A program made the position numbers and the translations under genes. From the NCBI RefSeq assembly GCF_024643285.1, contig NZ_JAMSLW010000007.1, positions 104,127 through 168,126 of the forward strand: a stretch of DNA of 64,000 nt, written 5' to 3'. Origin of the DNA: Parapedobacter lycopersici (lineage in GTDB: Bacteria > Bacteroidota > Bacteroidia > Sphingobacteriales > Sphingobacteriaceae). Each line of letters opens with the position of its first letter. Position 1 is the first letter of the stretch. Positions 15,757 to 25,264 of this stretch are shown piece by piece. The notes under the pieces were generated by a model. That model was not told the origin of the DNA. It saw nothing but the letters and a program-made list of their open reading frames with translations, and did not search any database.

Positions 15757-17793
15757 ATGAAATTTAAACTGACTTCGGAATATGTGCCCACGGGCGACCA
15801 GCCGGAAGCCATCCGCCAGCTGGTGGAGGGGGTTAATGCAGGTGAATTGTATCAGACACTGCTCGGGGTAACTGGATCGGGCAAAACGTTTACTGTCGCC
15901 AACCTGATCGAACAAACCCAGCGGCCGACATTGATCCTAAGTCACAATAAAACACTGGCGGCGCAGCTATACGGTGAGTTCAAGCAGTTTTTCCCCGAAA
16001 ACGCCGTCAACTACTTTGTTTCATATTACGACTACTACCAGCCCGAGGCATACATCGCGTCGACGAACACCTACATCGAAAAAGACCTTGCCATCAATGA
16101 TGAAATAGAGAAACTGCGCTTACGCACCACATCGGCACTCATGTCCGGAAGGCGTGATGTCATTGTTGTTTCCTCGGTATCCTGCATTTACGGTATGGGC
16201 AATCCCGAAGATTTCTCCCGGTCGGTATTCCGGTTCGGTGTAGGGACCGTCATTAGCCGGAACGCCTTTCTACACCGCCTGGTGGAGATTCTTTATGCCC
16301 GCACGACCACCGATTTCAAGCGGGGCACATTCCGCGTCAAGGGCGATACGGTTGACGTATTTCCCGCATACATGGATGAGGCCTACCGGATTTCCTTCTT
16401 TGGGGATGAGATTGACGAGCTGACCATCATCGATCCGATATCGGGCAAGACGCTGGAAAAAATGGAGACCATGTCGCTATTCCCGGCTAACCTCTTTGTG
16501 ACCCCAAAGGAAAAGTTTACCCAATCGCTGTGGGCCATTGGCGAGGAGCTGGAACTCCGCAAAGAGCAACTGCTGCTGGATGGAAAACCACTGGAAGCCA
16601 AGCGGCTGGAGGAACGGGTGAATTATGATCTTGAAATGATGCGCGAACTGGGATATTGCAGCGGCATTGAAAACTATTCCCGGTTTTTCGACGGCCGGCA
16701 GCCGGGCATGCGCCCATTCTGCCTGCTGGATTATTTCCCCGAAGATTACCTGATGGTGATCGATGAAAGCCACGTAACCATACCGCAGCTCCGCGCCATG
16801 TACGGCGGCGATCGCTCACGGAAGATCGCACTGGTGGATCACGGCTTCCGGCTTCCTGCCGCCCTGGATAACCGGCCACTCAACTTCCCTGAATTTGAGT
16901 CGCTGGTGACGCAGACCATCTACGTCAGCGCCACACCGGGGGATTATGAACTGCAGCAGACGGAAGGCGTGGTGGTAGAACAGGTGATCCGGCCGACCGG
17001 GCTGCTGGATCCGCAGATTGAAATCCGGCCGGTCACCACACAGGTGGACGACCTGTTGGATGAGGTGGACCTGGTAACAAAAGAAGGCGGGCGGGTATTG
17101 GTAACCACCCTGACCAAACGCATGAGCGAAGAGTTGACGAAATACATGGCCAAACTGGGTATCCGCGTGCGTTACATCCATTCAGAAATCAAGACGCTGG
17201 AGCGGGTGGAGATCCTGCGTGGGCTCCGCCTGGGCGAATTTGATGTCCTGGTCGGCATCAACCTCCTGCGGGAAGGGCTCGATCTGCCCGAAGTGACGCT
17301 GGTGGCCATTCTGGATGCCGATAAGGAAGGGTTCCTGCGTTCAGAGCGTTCCCTGATCCAAACGATCGGCCGGGCTGCCCGTAACGATAAGGGCCGGGTA
17401 ATCATGTATGCGGATTCCATCACGCAAAGCATGCGCGTTACCATCGATGAAACCAACCGCCGCCGTGAAAAGCAGATCCGGTATAACGAAGCCCATGGAA
17501 TTACGCCGCGTACGGTGGGCAAATCCCGTGAAGCGATACTAGAACAGACGTCCGTGGCCGACTTCCGTGGCGGGGAAGCCAAAATCTATGTGGAACCCGA
17601 ACCAACCGCCAGTATCGCTGCCGACCCGTTGGTGCAGTACATGAGCAAGCCACAACTCCAACAGGCAATAGATAACGTGCGGAAAGGCATGGAAAAGGCC
17701 GCCAAGGATATGGACTTTCTCCAGGCTGCCAAGCTGCGTGACGAGTTGTTTGCCCTCGAGAAAACGTTTGTGGAGTTGTTTGGCGAACGCTAG
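15757..17793 (+). CDS. uvrB: Excinuclease ABC subunit B
   Basis: A 678-residue DNA helicase-like protein of nucleotide excision repair that receives damaged DNA from UvrA and guides UvrC incision. Walker A is GVTGSGKT at residues 37-44; the damage-verifying beta-hairpin region YYDYYQPEAYIA lies near residues 88-99; helicase motifs include DESH, YVSATPGDYE, and the C-terminal helicase half with GINLLREGLD and QTIGRAARN. The C-terminus (about residues 636-675) is a UVR coiled-coil motif that contacts UvrC. Usual family length; single gene with no operon partner. Confidence 0.98.
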   Translation: MKFKLTSEYVPTGDQPEAIRQLVEGVNAGELYQTLLGVTGSGKTFTVANLIEQTQRPTLILSHNKTLAAQLYGEFKQFFPENAVNYFVSYYDYYQPEAYIASTNTYIEKDLAINDEIEKLRLRTTSALMSGRRDVIVVSSVSCIYGMGNPEDFSRSVFRFGVGTVISRNAFLHRLVEILYARTTTDFKRGTFRVKGDTVDVFPAYMDEAYRISFFGDEIDELTIIDPISGKTLEKMETMSLFPANLFVTPKEKFTQSLWAIGEELELRKEQLLLDGKPLEAKRLEERVNYDLEMMRELGYCSGIENYSRFFDGRQPGMRPFCLLDYFPEDYLMVIDESHVTIPQLRAMYGGDRSRKIALVDHGFRLPAALDNRPLNFPEFESLVTQTIYVSATPGDYELQQTEGVVVEQVIRPTGLLDPQIEIRPVTTQVDDLLDEVDLVTKEGGRVLVTTLTKRMSEELTKYMAKLGIRVRYIHSEIKTLERVEILRGLRLGEFDVLVGINLLREGLDLPEVTLVAILDADKEGFLRSERSLIQTIGRAARNDKGRVIMYADSITQSMRVTIDETNRRREKQIRYNEAHGITPRTVGKSREAILEQTSVADFRGGEAKIYVEPEPTASIAADPLVQYMSKPQLQQAIDNVRKGMEKAAKDMDFLQAAKLRDELFALEKTFVELFGER

Positions 17794-18166
17794 CCGCCGA
17801 CAATCCTGCTCCGTAAGAAGAACACTGGAAATAACCTACAAACGCATTGCCGCATGCCTGTGCTATAACCCCGCTTGCCCGCAATTCAAATAGCCCGTCC
17901 GGTTACAGGGGTATCATATTGTACATAAAGTGTACAACATTGTCCACAAATCCCAATTCCCCAATGAATGGAGGCTAGGTTCTTTTCAATCAGCAAAATA
18001 AACAAAACACACTGATAATAAGCTAAATAAATATATTAATCACGCAAGTATGAATTAACATTGTAGCGTTTCGGCATCATATTTCGTAGTATACCTAAAA
18101 CGATGTTTAACCGGGTCCGACCGGAGCCGGTCTTGCAGATACGATGTTCATTTTAGCGCAACGATT
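17794..18166. other. Intergenic region between uvrB and the glycan locus
   Basis: No gene of credible size is present in these 373 bases. It contains the palindromic site described separately at 17919-17949, an AT-rich stretch at about 17990-18060, and a GACCGG-AG-CCGGTC hairpin at 18119-18132 shortly before the DUF4254 start. It is the likely control region of the glycosyltransferase locus that follows. Confidence 0.5.
17919..17949. promoter_or_regulatory. Candidate tandem palindromic operator
   Basis: TTGTACA (17919-17925) and TGTACAA (17931-17937) form a perfect seven-base inverted repeat with a five-base spacer. It is followed two bases later by TTGTCCACAA (17940-17949), a related TTGT/ACAA dyad. 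The symmetry suggests binding of a dimeric regulator in front of the glycan locus. The regulator is unknown. Confidence 0.4.
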
Positions 18167-18781
18167 ATGATCAGTGAAAAGGCAAATTACATTTTCGAGC
18201 AGGCCATAGCCGACTACCACGTATACGACGCGACGGACCAGCCTATAATCAGGCCCTACTTTAATCACCCGCTGGAAAACCTATTGTATAAAAAATGCTG
18301 GATTGACACGGTACAATGGCACTTGGAAGACGAGATACGCAATCCGCATATCGATCCCATTGTCGGGCTATCGCTGAAACGCCGGATCGATGAATCCAAT
18401 CAGCTGCGCACAGATGTCGTGGAAGAAATCGACAGCTTCTATTTACACTATTTCACTCACGTAAAGCCCAGCAAAGACGCCCGCGTCAATACCGAGAGCC
18501 CGGCGTGGGCACTCGACCGCCTTTCAATCCTCTCCTTGAAAATATACCACATGCGGGAAGAAACCGAGAATACGGACGCTTCACCGCAGCACATTGCGTC
18601 CTGCATGGACAAGCTGATGGTGCTGCTCCGGCAGCGCAAGGACCTCTCCCGCAGCATCGATGAGCTATTGGAAGATATCCAAGCCGGACGGAAATACATG
18701 AAGGTATATAAGCAGATGAAGATGTATAACGATCCGATGTTGAATCCGGTGCTGTATGCCCAGGCCAACTCCAATGCATGA
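18167..18781 (+). CDS. DUF4254 domain protein, first gene of the glycan locus
   Basis: A 204-residue, mostly helical, soluble protein recognised as DUF4254, a family found in LPS gene clusters of Bacteroidota. The segment LENLLYKKCWIDTVQWHLED near residues 36-55 is typical, including a conserved WHLED-like motif. Biochemical function is unknown. The gene overlaps the GT9 gene by eight bases, so the two are translationally linked, and a role in lipopolysaccharide or glycan core synthesis is inferred from that neighbourhood. Confidence 0.8.
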   Translation: MISEKANYIFEQAIADYHVYDATDQPIIRPYFNHPLENLLYKKCWIDTVQWHLEDEIRNPHIDPIVGLSLKRRIDESNQLRTDVVEEIDSFYLHYFTHVKPSKDARVNTESPAWALDRLSILSLKIYHMREETENTDASPQHIASCMDKLMVLLRQRKDLSRSIDELLEDIQAGRKYMKVYKQMKMYNDPMLNPVLYAQANSNA

Positions 18782-19805
18782 ACAGGCCAGCATCGTCGTG
18801 TTCCGGTTTTCGGCGATGGGTGACGTGGCGATGGCGGCAGCCGTTGTCCGTGATTTTTGCGCTCAATATCCGCAGATTACCGTTATATTCGTGAGCCGGC
18901 CGACCTATCAATCTTTTTTTTCCGGAATCCGGGGCGTTACATTTCATCCAATACACCCAGGTACCGACCACCGTGGCGGACGTGGCTTATATCGGCTGTT
19001 CCGGGAATTAGCCGCTTACCGCCCCCTTGCGGTGGCCGACCTGCACCACAATATCCGTAGCCGTATATTAGCGGCATTTTTCCGTTTAGGGGGCATTCCT
19101 GTTCAGCACATCGATAAGGGCCGCAAAGAAAAAAAGGCGCTGACACGCCGCAAACAACGGATTCTGCGTCCGCTGAAACCAACGGTTGAGCGCTATGCCG
19201 ATGTTTTCCGGGCACTCGGATACCCCGAATTTACTCTGCCTGCGAAACTGCAAAAGCAGTCGCGCCCGCTTCCTGAGCTGGCAAGGCGACTGTTTGCTGA
19301 TCCGCAGTCCGCCAAGATTGGAATTGCACCATTTGCCCAGCATGCCGCCAAGACTTACCCGCCCGAACGCATGGAAACCGTGATTGCTTATTTGACCAAG
19401 CAGGGGCACGACGTTTTTATTTTCGGGGGCGGGGCGACAGAACAGCAGGCCGCAGCGGCCTGGGAAATCCGCCATCCCGGGGTGACCAGTTTAATTGGTC
19501 GGTTTCCCCTGCAGCAGGAGCTGGATATCATTGCACACCTCGACCTGATGCTGACCATGGATTCTGCCGGTATGCACCTCGCGTCGCTGATGGGTGTGCG
19601 GGTATTATCGGTTTGGGGCGGCACGCATCCCTATACCGGATTCCTGGGGTACGGACAGCGGATGGAAGACTGCATCCAGGTAGACCATCCCAACCGACCC
19701 AGTTCAGTGTATGGCAATAAGCCCTGCATCTGCGATGGCAAGGACAGCATGGAACTTATCGAACCACAGCTGATTATTTCACGCTTAAATGCATTGGGGT
19801 TATGA
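18774..19805 (+). CDS. Glycosyltransferase family 9 (ADP-heptose:LPS heptosyltransferase-like)
   Basis: About 343 residues with a GT-B fold. The N-terminal VVFRFSAMGDVAMAAAVV contains the glycine and acidic residues typical of GT9, and the C-terminal nucleotide-binding half has FGGGATEQ, a DLMLTMDSAGMHLASLMGV segment and VWGGTHP, matching heptosyltransferases WaaC/WaaF. It likely adds a heptose or similar sugar to an LPS core. The frame opens at 18756, but the ATG at 18774 is favoured by overlap with the DUF4254 stop. It overlaps the next gene by ATGA, forming an operon. Confidence 0.88.
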   Translation: MHEQASIVVFRFSAMGDVAMAAAVVRDFCAQYPQITVIFVSRPTYQSFFSGIRGVTFHPIHPGTDHRGGRGLYRLFRELAAYRPLAVADLHHNIRSRILAAFFRLGGIPVQHIDKGRKEKKALTRRKQRILRPLKPTVERYADVFRALGYPEFTLPAKLQKQSRPLPELARRLFADPQSAKIGIAPFAQHAAKTYPPERMETVIAYLTKQGHDVFIFGGGATEQQAAAAWEIRHPGVTSLIGRFPLQQELDIIAHLDLMLTMDSAGMHLASLMGVRVLSVWGGTHPYTGFLGYGQRMEDCIQVDHPNRPSSVYGNKPCICDGKDSMELIEPQLIISRLNALGL

Positions 19806-20926
19806 ATATCGGTTACGATGCAAAGCGGATTTTCCACAATCGGACGGGGCTGGGCAACTATGGTCGCGACCTGATCCGGATATTGAGCACGCTCCACCCG
19901 GAGCACCGGTACTGGTTGTATAACCCAGGGCCAGCGGACCCGCCATTATACTTACCGGATGATGCGCAGGTAATCCAGCGGCAACCAGTTACATTTCTTG
20001 ACCGGAAATTCCCGGGGTGGTGGCGGCGCAGCCGGATTGGCAGCGACCTGCAATGCGACGGGATATCCCTGTTTCACGGGCTGTCGGGTGAATTACCGGC
20101 CGGATTGCGTCGGAAGGGCATTCGCCAGGTGGTCACGGTGCATGACCTTATTTTTATGCGGTACCCCCAGTGGTACCGATCCCTCGACCGACAGATTTAC
20201 TGGAAGAAATTGCGCCACGCCTGCCGGAATGCCGACAAAATCGTAGCCATCAGCGCACAGACCCGGGCTGACCTGGTGGAGTTTCTCGGCATCGATTCAG
20301 CCAGTATACAGGTTATTTACCAGGGTTGTGATCCCATATTCCGGCAACCGCATGATGCCTCCGGCCAGGCCGACGTCATACGCAAATACCGGCTTCCCCA
20401 AGACTTTATCCTGAATGTAGGGACAATCGAGCCTCGTAAAAACGTGCTTTCAGTCATAAAAGCGCTGGAAGGTACCGATGTACACCTGGTTATCGTCGGC
20501 CGGGCCACCACGCCGTATGCCAACGATGTGAAAGCATATGTGCAGCAGCATGGGTTAACGAGCCAGGTAACGTTTATCCACGGCGCATCCACGGCAGAGC
20601 TGGCCATGCTGTACCAGGCCACCAGCTTGTTTATTTACCCTTCGTTGTTTGAGGGATTCGGTATTCCCATCATTGAGGCTTTATCGGCCGGGACACCGGT
20701 TATTACCACGCGGGGCGGTTGCTTTCCCGAGGCCGGTGGTCCGCATACCTGGTATATCTCGCCGGATGATGTGGAAGAAATCCGACACGCCATTAGCACC
20801 CTGCTGACAGATACCGCACTGCGGCGGGAGGTGATAGCGGGTGGATTGGAACACGTGCGCCAGTTCGAAGATCATACGCTGGCCGACCAGTGGGTAACGC
20901 TGTATCAGGAAATCATTTCGGCGTAA
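19802..20926 (+). CDS. Glycosyltransferase family 4 (GT1/GT4 superfamily)
   Basis: A 374-residue GT-B glycosyltransferase. The N-terminal domain contains TVHDLIFMRYPQWY, a segment common in mannosyltransferase-like GT4 enzymes, and the C-terminal domain has NVGTIEPRKN (about residue 204) and the E-x7-E region FIYPSLFEGFGIPIIEAL near residue 280. Donor is probably a nucleotide-linked hexose. Overlaps the GT9 gene by four bases. Confidence 0.9.
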   Translation: MNIGYDAKRIFHNRTGLGNYGRDLIRILSTLHPEHRYWLYNPGPADPPLYLPDDAQVIQRQPVTFLDRKFPGWWRRSRIGSDLQCDGISLFHGLSGELPAGLRRKGIRQVVTVHDLIFMRYPQWYRSLDRQIYWKKLRHACRNADKIVAISAQTRADLVEFLGIDSASIQVIYQGCDPIFRQPHDASGQADVIRKYRLPQDFILNVGTIEPRKNVLSVIKALEGTDVHLVIVGRATTPYANDVKAYVQQHGLTSQVTFIHGASTAELAMLYQATSLFIYPSLFEGFGIPIIEALSAGTPVITTRGGCFPEAGGPHTWYISPDDVEEIRHAISTLLTDTALRREVIAGGLEHVRQFEDHTLADQWVTLYQEIISA

Positions 20927-20979
20927 AATCAACATTTTCTTATATTCGCGCTGACGATGACCCACTAACCAGGACACGC

Positions 20980-21978
20980 ATGGCGGACGAAAAGAAAAGC
21001 ATCTCGGTACTTATTCCGAATTATAATGGGCGTCAGCTTCTGGAAAAGCACCTGCCCTATACCTATGCAGCACTGGAAAATGCAGGCATCCCATTTGAAA
21101 TCATTGTGGTGGATGACTGCTCCACCGACGACTCGGTATCGTTCCTCCGGGGGTGCTATCCGGATATCCGGTTACTGGAAAATCCGGTGAACCGGGGCTT
21201 TTCCGTTACCTGTAACCGCGGTATTGCGGCAGCGCAGCACGAATTGCTGCTGTTGCTGAATTCGGACATTCAGCTTACAGTCGATTATTTTGCCAATCAG
21301 TGGCCCTGCTTTATGCATGAAAATACGTTCGGTGTTGCTGGCCAGATCATCGACGCGACAACCGGCACAACTGGTAATGCTGGCCGGCTGCTGAAAAAAT
21401 ACCGGTACCGGATCAATACCAAACGTTTCTTTAAAACCACCACGCCCGGAAAACCCGTACCCACGGTGCAGCTTTCGGGGGCCAATGCCCTGGTCCGGAC
21501 CGACCGGATCCGGCTGTTAGGCGGGTTCGACGAAATCTTTTCTCCCTTTTACTCCGAAGACACGGACCTCAGCCTTCGGGCATGGCGGATGGGCTGGGCC
21601 TGCTACTATGATTTCGGGTCAACCTGCACACACCTCGGCGCTTCCACCATCAAGGCCAAGCACTGCAGGCAGGAAATCAAAAAAATCTATTACCGCAATA
21701 AATTTATACTGAATGCCATCCACCGGCGGGGAGTCCCCGGCACCGGGTTCAGTATCCAACTGGTCTGTTTTGACGTGCTGCCCAAGCTCCTTGCGGGCAA
21801 GACCTGGATCTGGGATAGCTTTACTGCCTACAGGCGTTACCGGGCGGCCGTTATGGGTTCCCGTGAGCATCTGCGGGAGCTGATGCAGCGACAGGGTCGG
21901 CAAATTGAACTCGCTGACATCAACCGGCTGGTACTGGACGCTATCGCTGCCGAGGGACATACGATAGTCCGGTTATAA
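20980..21978 (+). CDS. Glycosyltransferase family 2
   Basis: A 332-residue GT-A enzyme starting MADEKKSISVLIPNYNG. The nucleotide-sugar site reads IVVDDCSTDDS near residue 40-50 and the DxD-type motif is LLLNSDI near residue 92; a later EDTDLSLRAW segment is typical of rhamnosyl-type WbbL-like enzymes. The frame opens upstream at 20890 inside the previous gene, but the ATG at 20980 directly precedes the conserved fold. Follows the GT4 gene by 53 bases. Confidence 0.88.
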   Translation: MADEKKSISVLIPNYNGRQLLEKHLPYTYAALENAGIPFEIIVVDDCSTDDSVSFLRGCYPDIRLLENPVNRGFSVTCNRGIAAAQHELLLLLNSDIQLTVDYFANQWPCFMHENTFGVAGQIIDATTGTTGNAGRLLKKYRYRINTKRFFKTTTPGKPVPTVQLSGANALVRTDRIRLLGGFDEIFSPFYSEDTDLSLRAWRMGWACYYDFGSTCTHLGASTIKAKHCRQEIKKIYYRNKFILNAIHRRGVPGTGFSIQLVCFDVLPKLLAGKTWIWDSFTAYRRYRAAVMGSREHLRELMQRQGRQIELADINRLVLDAIAAEGHTIVRL

Positions 21979-21996
21979 CCGGGCGGCCGGCAGCAA

Positions 21997-22677
21997 TCAA
22001 ATACCAAAAAACGAGTGGGCATGTCCGGCCGGCTTCAGGTTCAGCCACTCCCTTCGCGAACGATCGAAATCCGCATAAGTAAAGTCGGCAATTTCTTCTG
22101 GTGTATAAGACAGCATCGATTCCGGTGTACCTTTCGTAATCACACCAAGGCCATGGTCGCAATCCAGCACAAAGACGTGGACATCCGGCCGGGTACTCCG
22201 GAGGTAAAGGATGGCTTTCCAGACATCACCGTTCCACTGACCGGTGAAATCACGGGCCTTCCATGCTTCGAACGAACCCGCTGCTTCCGGGGTAAGCGGG
22301 TTACAGTCATGCATAATAATCACCCCGTTATCGTCCAGGTAACGCAAAGTATTTTCCACATCACGCAGCGCAAACTGATACTCGTGCATGCCATCGACCA
22401 GCGCAATGCCTATTTTCCGATGTGCAAAAAGAGCGGGGGCATCCTCCGCGAAAAACCGGTCGCTGGTTTTCCGGAAATACCGGTTAAAGAGGTTGTAAGG
22501 GTTCAGGAAGGTCTTGCCCAGCTTCCGAAGGGCATCAAATTTAAATGCCGGATCGACGGCAATTTTAAAGGTGGCTTTCACACGGAACAATACTTTGCCG
22601 TTGAACACGCCAATCTCCAGGTAATTGTTTAGCTTATGCTTCTTGATCAGAAGCCGGATCAGGGATATTCGATTCAT
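21997..22677 (-). CDS. Class I methyltransferase (Methyltransf_24-like)
   Basis: A 226-residue protein. NYLEIGVFNGKVLF near residues 18-31 is the SAM-binding motif I, AVDPAF is motif II, and IALVDGMHEYQFALRDVENT plus IIMHDCNPL match the Methyltransf_24 family, often found in glycan clusters where it O-methylates sugars. It is on the opposite strand to the surrounding glycosyltransferase genes and converges with the upstream GT2 gene, so it has its own promoter. Confidence 0.82.
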   Translation of the reverse strand: MNRISLIRLLIKKHKLNNYLEIGVFNGKVLFRVKATFKIAVDPAFKFDALRKLGKTFLNPYNLFNRYFRKTSDRFFAEDAPALFAHRKIGIALVDGMHEYQFALRDVENTLRYLDDNGVIIMHDCNPLTPEAAGSFEAWKARDFTGQWNGDVWKAILYLRSTRPDVHVFVLDCDHGLGVITKGTPESMLSYTPEEIADFTYADFDRSRREWLNLKPAGHAHSFFGI

Positions 22678-22769
22678 TGTGGTTGGTTAGTGGCCTAAAG
22701 CTACACAATATCATTTAAGAATACGTCATTTCGATTATTTATGTAATTTCGCTGCACAGTCGTCCACCC

Positions 22770-23486
22770 ATGTGCAAAGCAATTGTCATTACGCCGGTAA
22801 AAGATTCCATTGAAAATACATTGGAAACGATTAAGGCTATTTATGCCAGCCAGACCAGCATAAAACATTTGGTTTACAATGACTTCAGTACTGCAGAAAC
22901 CAAGCATACACTCGAAGAAAACCAGGCGTTATACGGGTACGAGCTGATTCACCTCGAAGACCTCACCGACACCCCCTCCCCGAACTATAAACTGGTGCTG
23001 CAGGATGCCCAACGGCGTGCGCTGGAAGCCGGACTGCCACTGATCGTTGTGGAGTCGGACGTGGAAGTGCAGGGGGCCACCTTTACGGAGCTTCTCGATT
23101 TCCTCAGCCAGCACACCAGCATCGGCCTCTTGGGGGCAATCACCGTGGGGCGCGAAGGGGAGATCAATTTTCCTTATCTGAAATTCAGGCGTTACACCAA
23201 CCACCGGGGGTATATTGATACCCGGAAAAGCCTCAGTTTTTGCTGCACCCTGATGTCTGTCGAGTTGCTCAGGCGATACGACTTCGGCTTGCTTAAGCCG
23301 TCCAAAGACTGGTTTGATACGTTTATTTCCAAGCAATCACTCGCGCTTGGGTTTAAGAATATCGTGCTTACCGGCACGCGGGTGCTGCACAAGCCGCACG
23401 GTAGCCGGCCGTGGAAGCAACTCAAATACAGCAATCCGATTAAGTACTATTTTTTTAAATTCATCAAACGGCGCGACAAAATCTGA
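22770..23486 (+). CDS. GT2-like glycosyltransferase
   Basis: A 238-residue GT-A-like protein. The N-terminus AIVITPVKDSIENTLETIKAI and the acidic DFSTAET region match the nucleotide-binding part of family 2, while VVESDVEV (about residue 92) fills the DxD position. The protein is shorter than most GT2 enzymes. Its stop overlaps the next start as ATGA, so both are made together. Acceptor and donor cannot be predicted. Confidence 0.75.
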   Translation: MCKAIVITPVKDSIENTLETIKAIYASQTSIKHLVYNDFSTAETKHTLEENQALYGYELIHLEDLTDTPSPNYKLVLQDAQRRALEAGLPLIVVESDVEVQGATFTELLDFLSQHTSIGLLGAITVGREGEINFPYLKFRRYTNHRGYIDTRKSLSFCCTLMSVELLRRYDFGLLKPSKDWFDTFISKQSLALGFKNIVLTGTRVLHKPHGSRPWKQLKYSNPIKYYFFKFIKRRDKI

Positions 23487-24241
23487 TGAATCTTGAAGCC
23501 ATTACAACGGTAAACGGTGTCCGTTTTGTGGTGTGGTGCTACTGGTCGGGCAGCGCAATGACCCCGAACCGCGCCCGGAGTTTCGACCTGCTGAAGCAGC
23601 ACGTGGGGGTGCCGGTTTTTCTGGTTACACCGGGGAGCATGAATGAATTGGAAGTGGATGGACACCCCATTCACCCCGCATTCCGATACTTAAGTGCCGT
23701 TCATCAGTCAGACTACCTCCGCATTTACCTGTTACATCACTACGGTGGCGCATGGCACGACATCAAAGCCACCAATGTATCGCTGGAACCGGCATGGGCA
23801 CATTTCAGCGACCCTGCGGTTTACCTGGTAGGTAGACCCGAGCGGGCAGGCGGACCGGCAACTGTATACGATGCGGAAGGGCGCTGGATGCCCGATTACT
23901 GGCAGGACCTCGTTTCCGTGACGGCATGGGTCGGCCGCGCAGGCACCCCGCTGACGGAGGCATTATACCGGCAACTGCATCAACTGCTGGATGCGCATCT
24001 TGCGCAGTTAAAGGCCCATCCGGCGAAACATCCGCGGGAAAAAAAGATAACCCCCCGGAATCCGTTGCATGCACTCTTCATCTGGGCAAAATGCCAGTTT
24101 ACCGGCAGGAACAGCCGTTACCCGTTACCCTGGACCGTCTTTGGCAATATTTTCCATCCGTTGAATTACCGGTTCAGGGAACACATCCGGCGCGACTTAC
24201 CCCGGGATGAGGTAAAAAATGCAGGCGTTTACCACCGGTAG
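23486..24241 (+). CDS. Capsular polysaccharide synthesis-like glycosyltransferase (GT32/Caps_synth type)
   Basis: A 251-residue protein. VVWCYWSGSAMTPNRARS near the N-terminus and SDYLRIYLLHHYGGAWHD near residues 75-92 match the GT32/Caps_synth pattern, in which an aspartate after the GG turn binds the metal. The C-terminal domain with a LPWTVFGNIFHPLNYRF region also fits. It likely transfers a hexose from a nucleotide sugar. Overlaps the previous gene by four bases. Confidence 0.78.
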   Translation: MNLEAITTVNGVRFVVWCYWSGSAMTPNRARSFDLLKQHVGVPVFLVTPGSMNELEVDGHPIHPAFRYLSAVHQSDYLRIYLLHHYGGAWHDIKATNVSLEPAWAHFSDPAVYLVGRPERAGGPATVYDAEGRWMPDYWQDLVSVTAWVGRAGTPLTEALYRQLHQLLDAHLAQLKAHPAKHPREKKITPRNPLHALFIWAKCQFTGRNSRYPLPWTVFGNIFHPLNYRFREHIRRDLPRDEVKNAGVYHR

Positions 24242-24321
24242 GAAATGCAGTACGACCGGACCGCTATATGTCCCCCCCCGGACAAACAGCGACACCGTAT
24301 TGTAGTGTGTGCACCGTTGCC

Positions 24322-25107
24322 TTAACCCCGCTTTAACAACCCCAGTGCCTTTAACAGGGTATTATACCGCCTGGAAAGCCGTTTCTGAAAACGGAGAGGG
24401 CCATTCAGCTGATCGTAAATGAAATCACGATGCTTGGTATTAATGTAATGGATGATCTTACGCTTGCGTTCATCGGTCATGCCTTTTCGCCGTGAAGTGG
24501 AACGGATACGGTAATAAAAACCCACCCGGGGCAATTTCACCACCCGGCCACCATCCTTTAGCATGGAAATCCAGAATTCCCAATCTTCACGGCCCCACAC
24601 CATGTCCTCGGAATATCCGCCACAGGCTTCCCAGTCGGCCTTGCGGTAAATACCGCTCACAAAAATCATGTTGTTGTGGGCCAGCAATCCCAGGCTGAAT
24701 GGCTTCAGTTTCCATGGGCCTTGCTTTTCGCCAAACTTCTCCGCTTCGCAGTATACTACCTTTACCCCCGGGTCACGCTGCAGTACCGTTACCGCATCGG
24801 CGATGTAGTCCGGCGAAATCAGGTCGTCCGCATCCAATGGCAGAACATATACCCCTTTCGCCTGGCGGATGCCGTTATTGCGCGCCTTCGATGGCCCGCT
24901 GTTCGGCTGGTGGATGTACCGGACCATCGGATACTGCTGCTCCAGTTCCCGGCCGACAATACCCGAATCGTCCGTAGACCCATCATCAACGATCAGGATT
25001 TCGATATCGGGGTAAGTGGATTGCAGTACCGATTCCACTGTCTGCCGCAGAAATGCTGCATGATTGTAGCAGGGAATGATGACACTGAAAGGCTCGTAAT
25101 GATTCAT
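24322..25107 (-). CDS. Glycosyltransferase family 2
   Basis: A 261-residue enzyme starting MNHYEPFSVIIPCYNHAAF. The nucleotide-binding LIVDDGSTDDS lies near residue 40 and the DxD motif PLDADD near residue 91; WGREDWEFWISML is the late ED motif typical of GT2. The frame is open upstream to 25395, but that head has no family features and would overlap the divergent gene's promoter. It is on the minus strand and converges with the previous gene. Confidence 0.88.
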   Translation of the reverse strand: MNHYEPFSVIIPCYNHAAFLRQTVESVLQSTYPDIEILIVDDGSTDDSGIVGRELEQQYPMVRYIHQPNSGPSKARNNGIRQAKGVYVLPLDADDLISPDYIADAVTVLQRDPGVKVVYCEAEKFGEKQGPWKLKPFSLGLLAHNNMIFVSGIYRKADWEACGGYSEDMVWGREDWEFWISMLKDGGRVVKLPRVGFYYRIRSTSRRKGMTDERKRKIIHYINTKHRDFIYDQLNGPLRFQKRLSRRYNTLLKALGLLKRG

Positions 25108-25264
25108 GCCATAAGCAATTAGGATCCGTATTGATGCACAAAAGTAGCATTTATGCCCGTAACCCGGATAATTGGAACCTGTTTTGAGAAAATGGCGTGT
25201 TTCTTGCGGCCGGTGTATCGGATTGGCACTTGCATTCGTTTCTAATGTAGTCCGATCATCTTGC

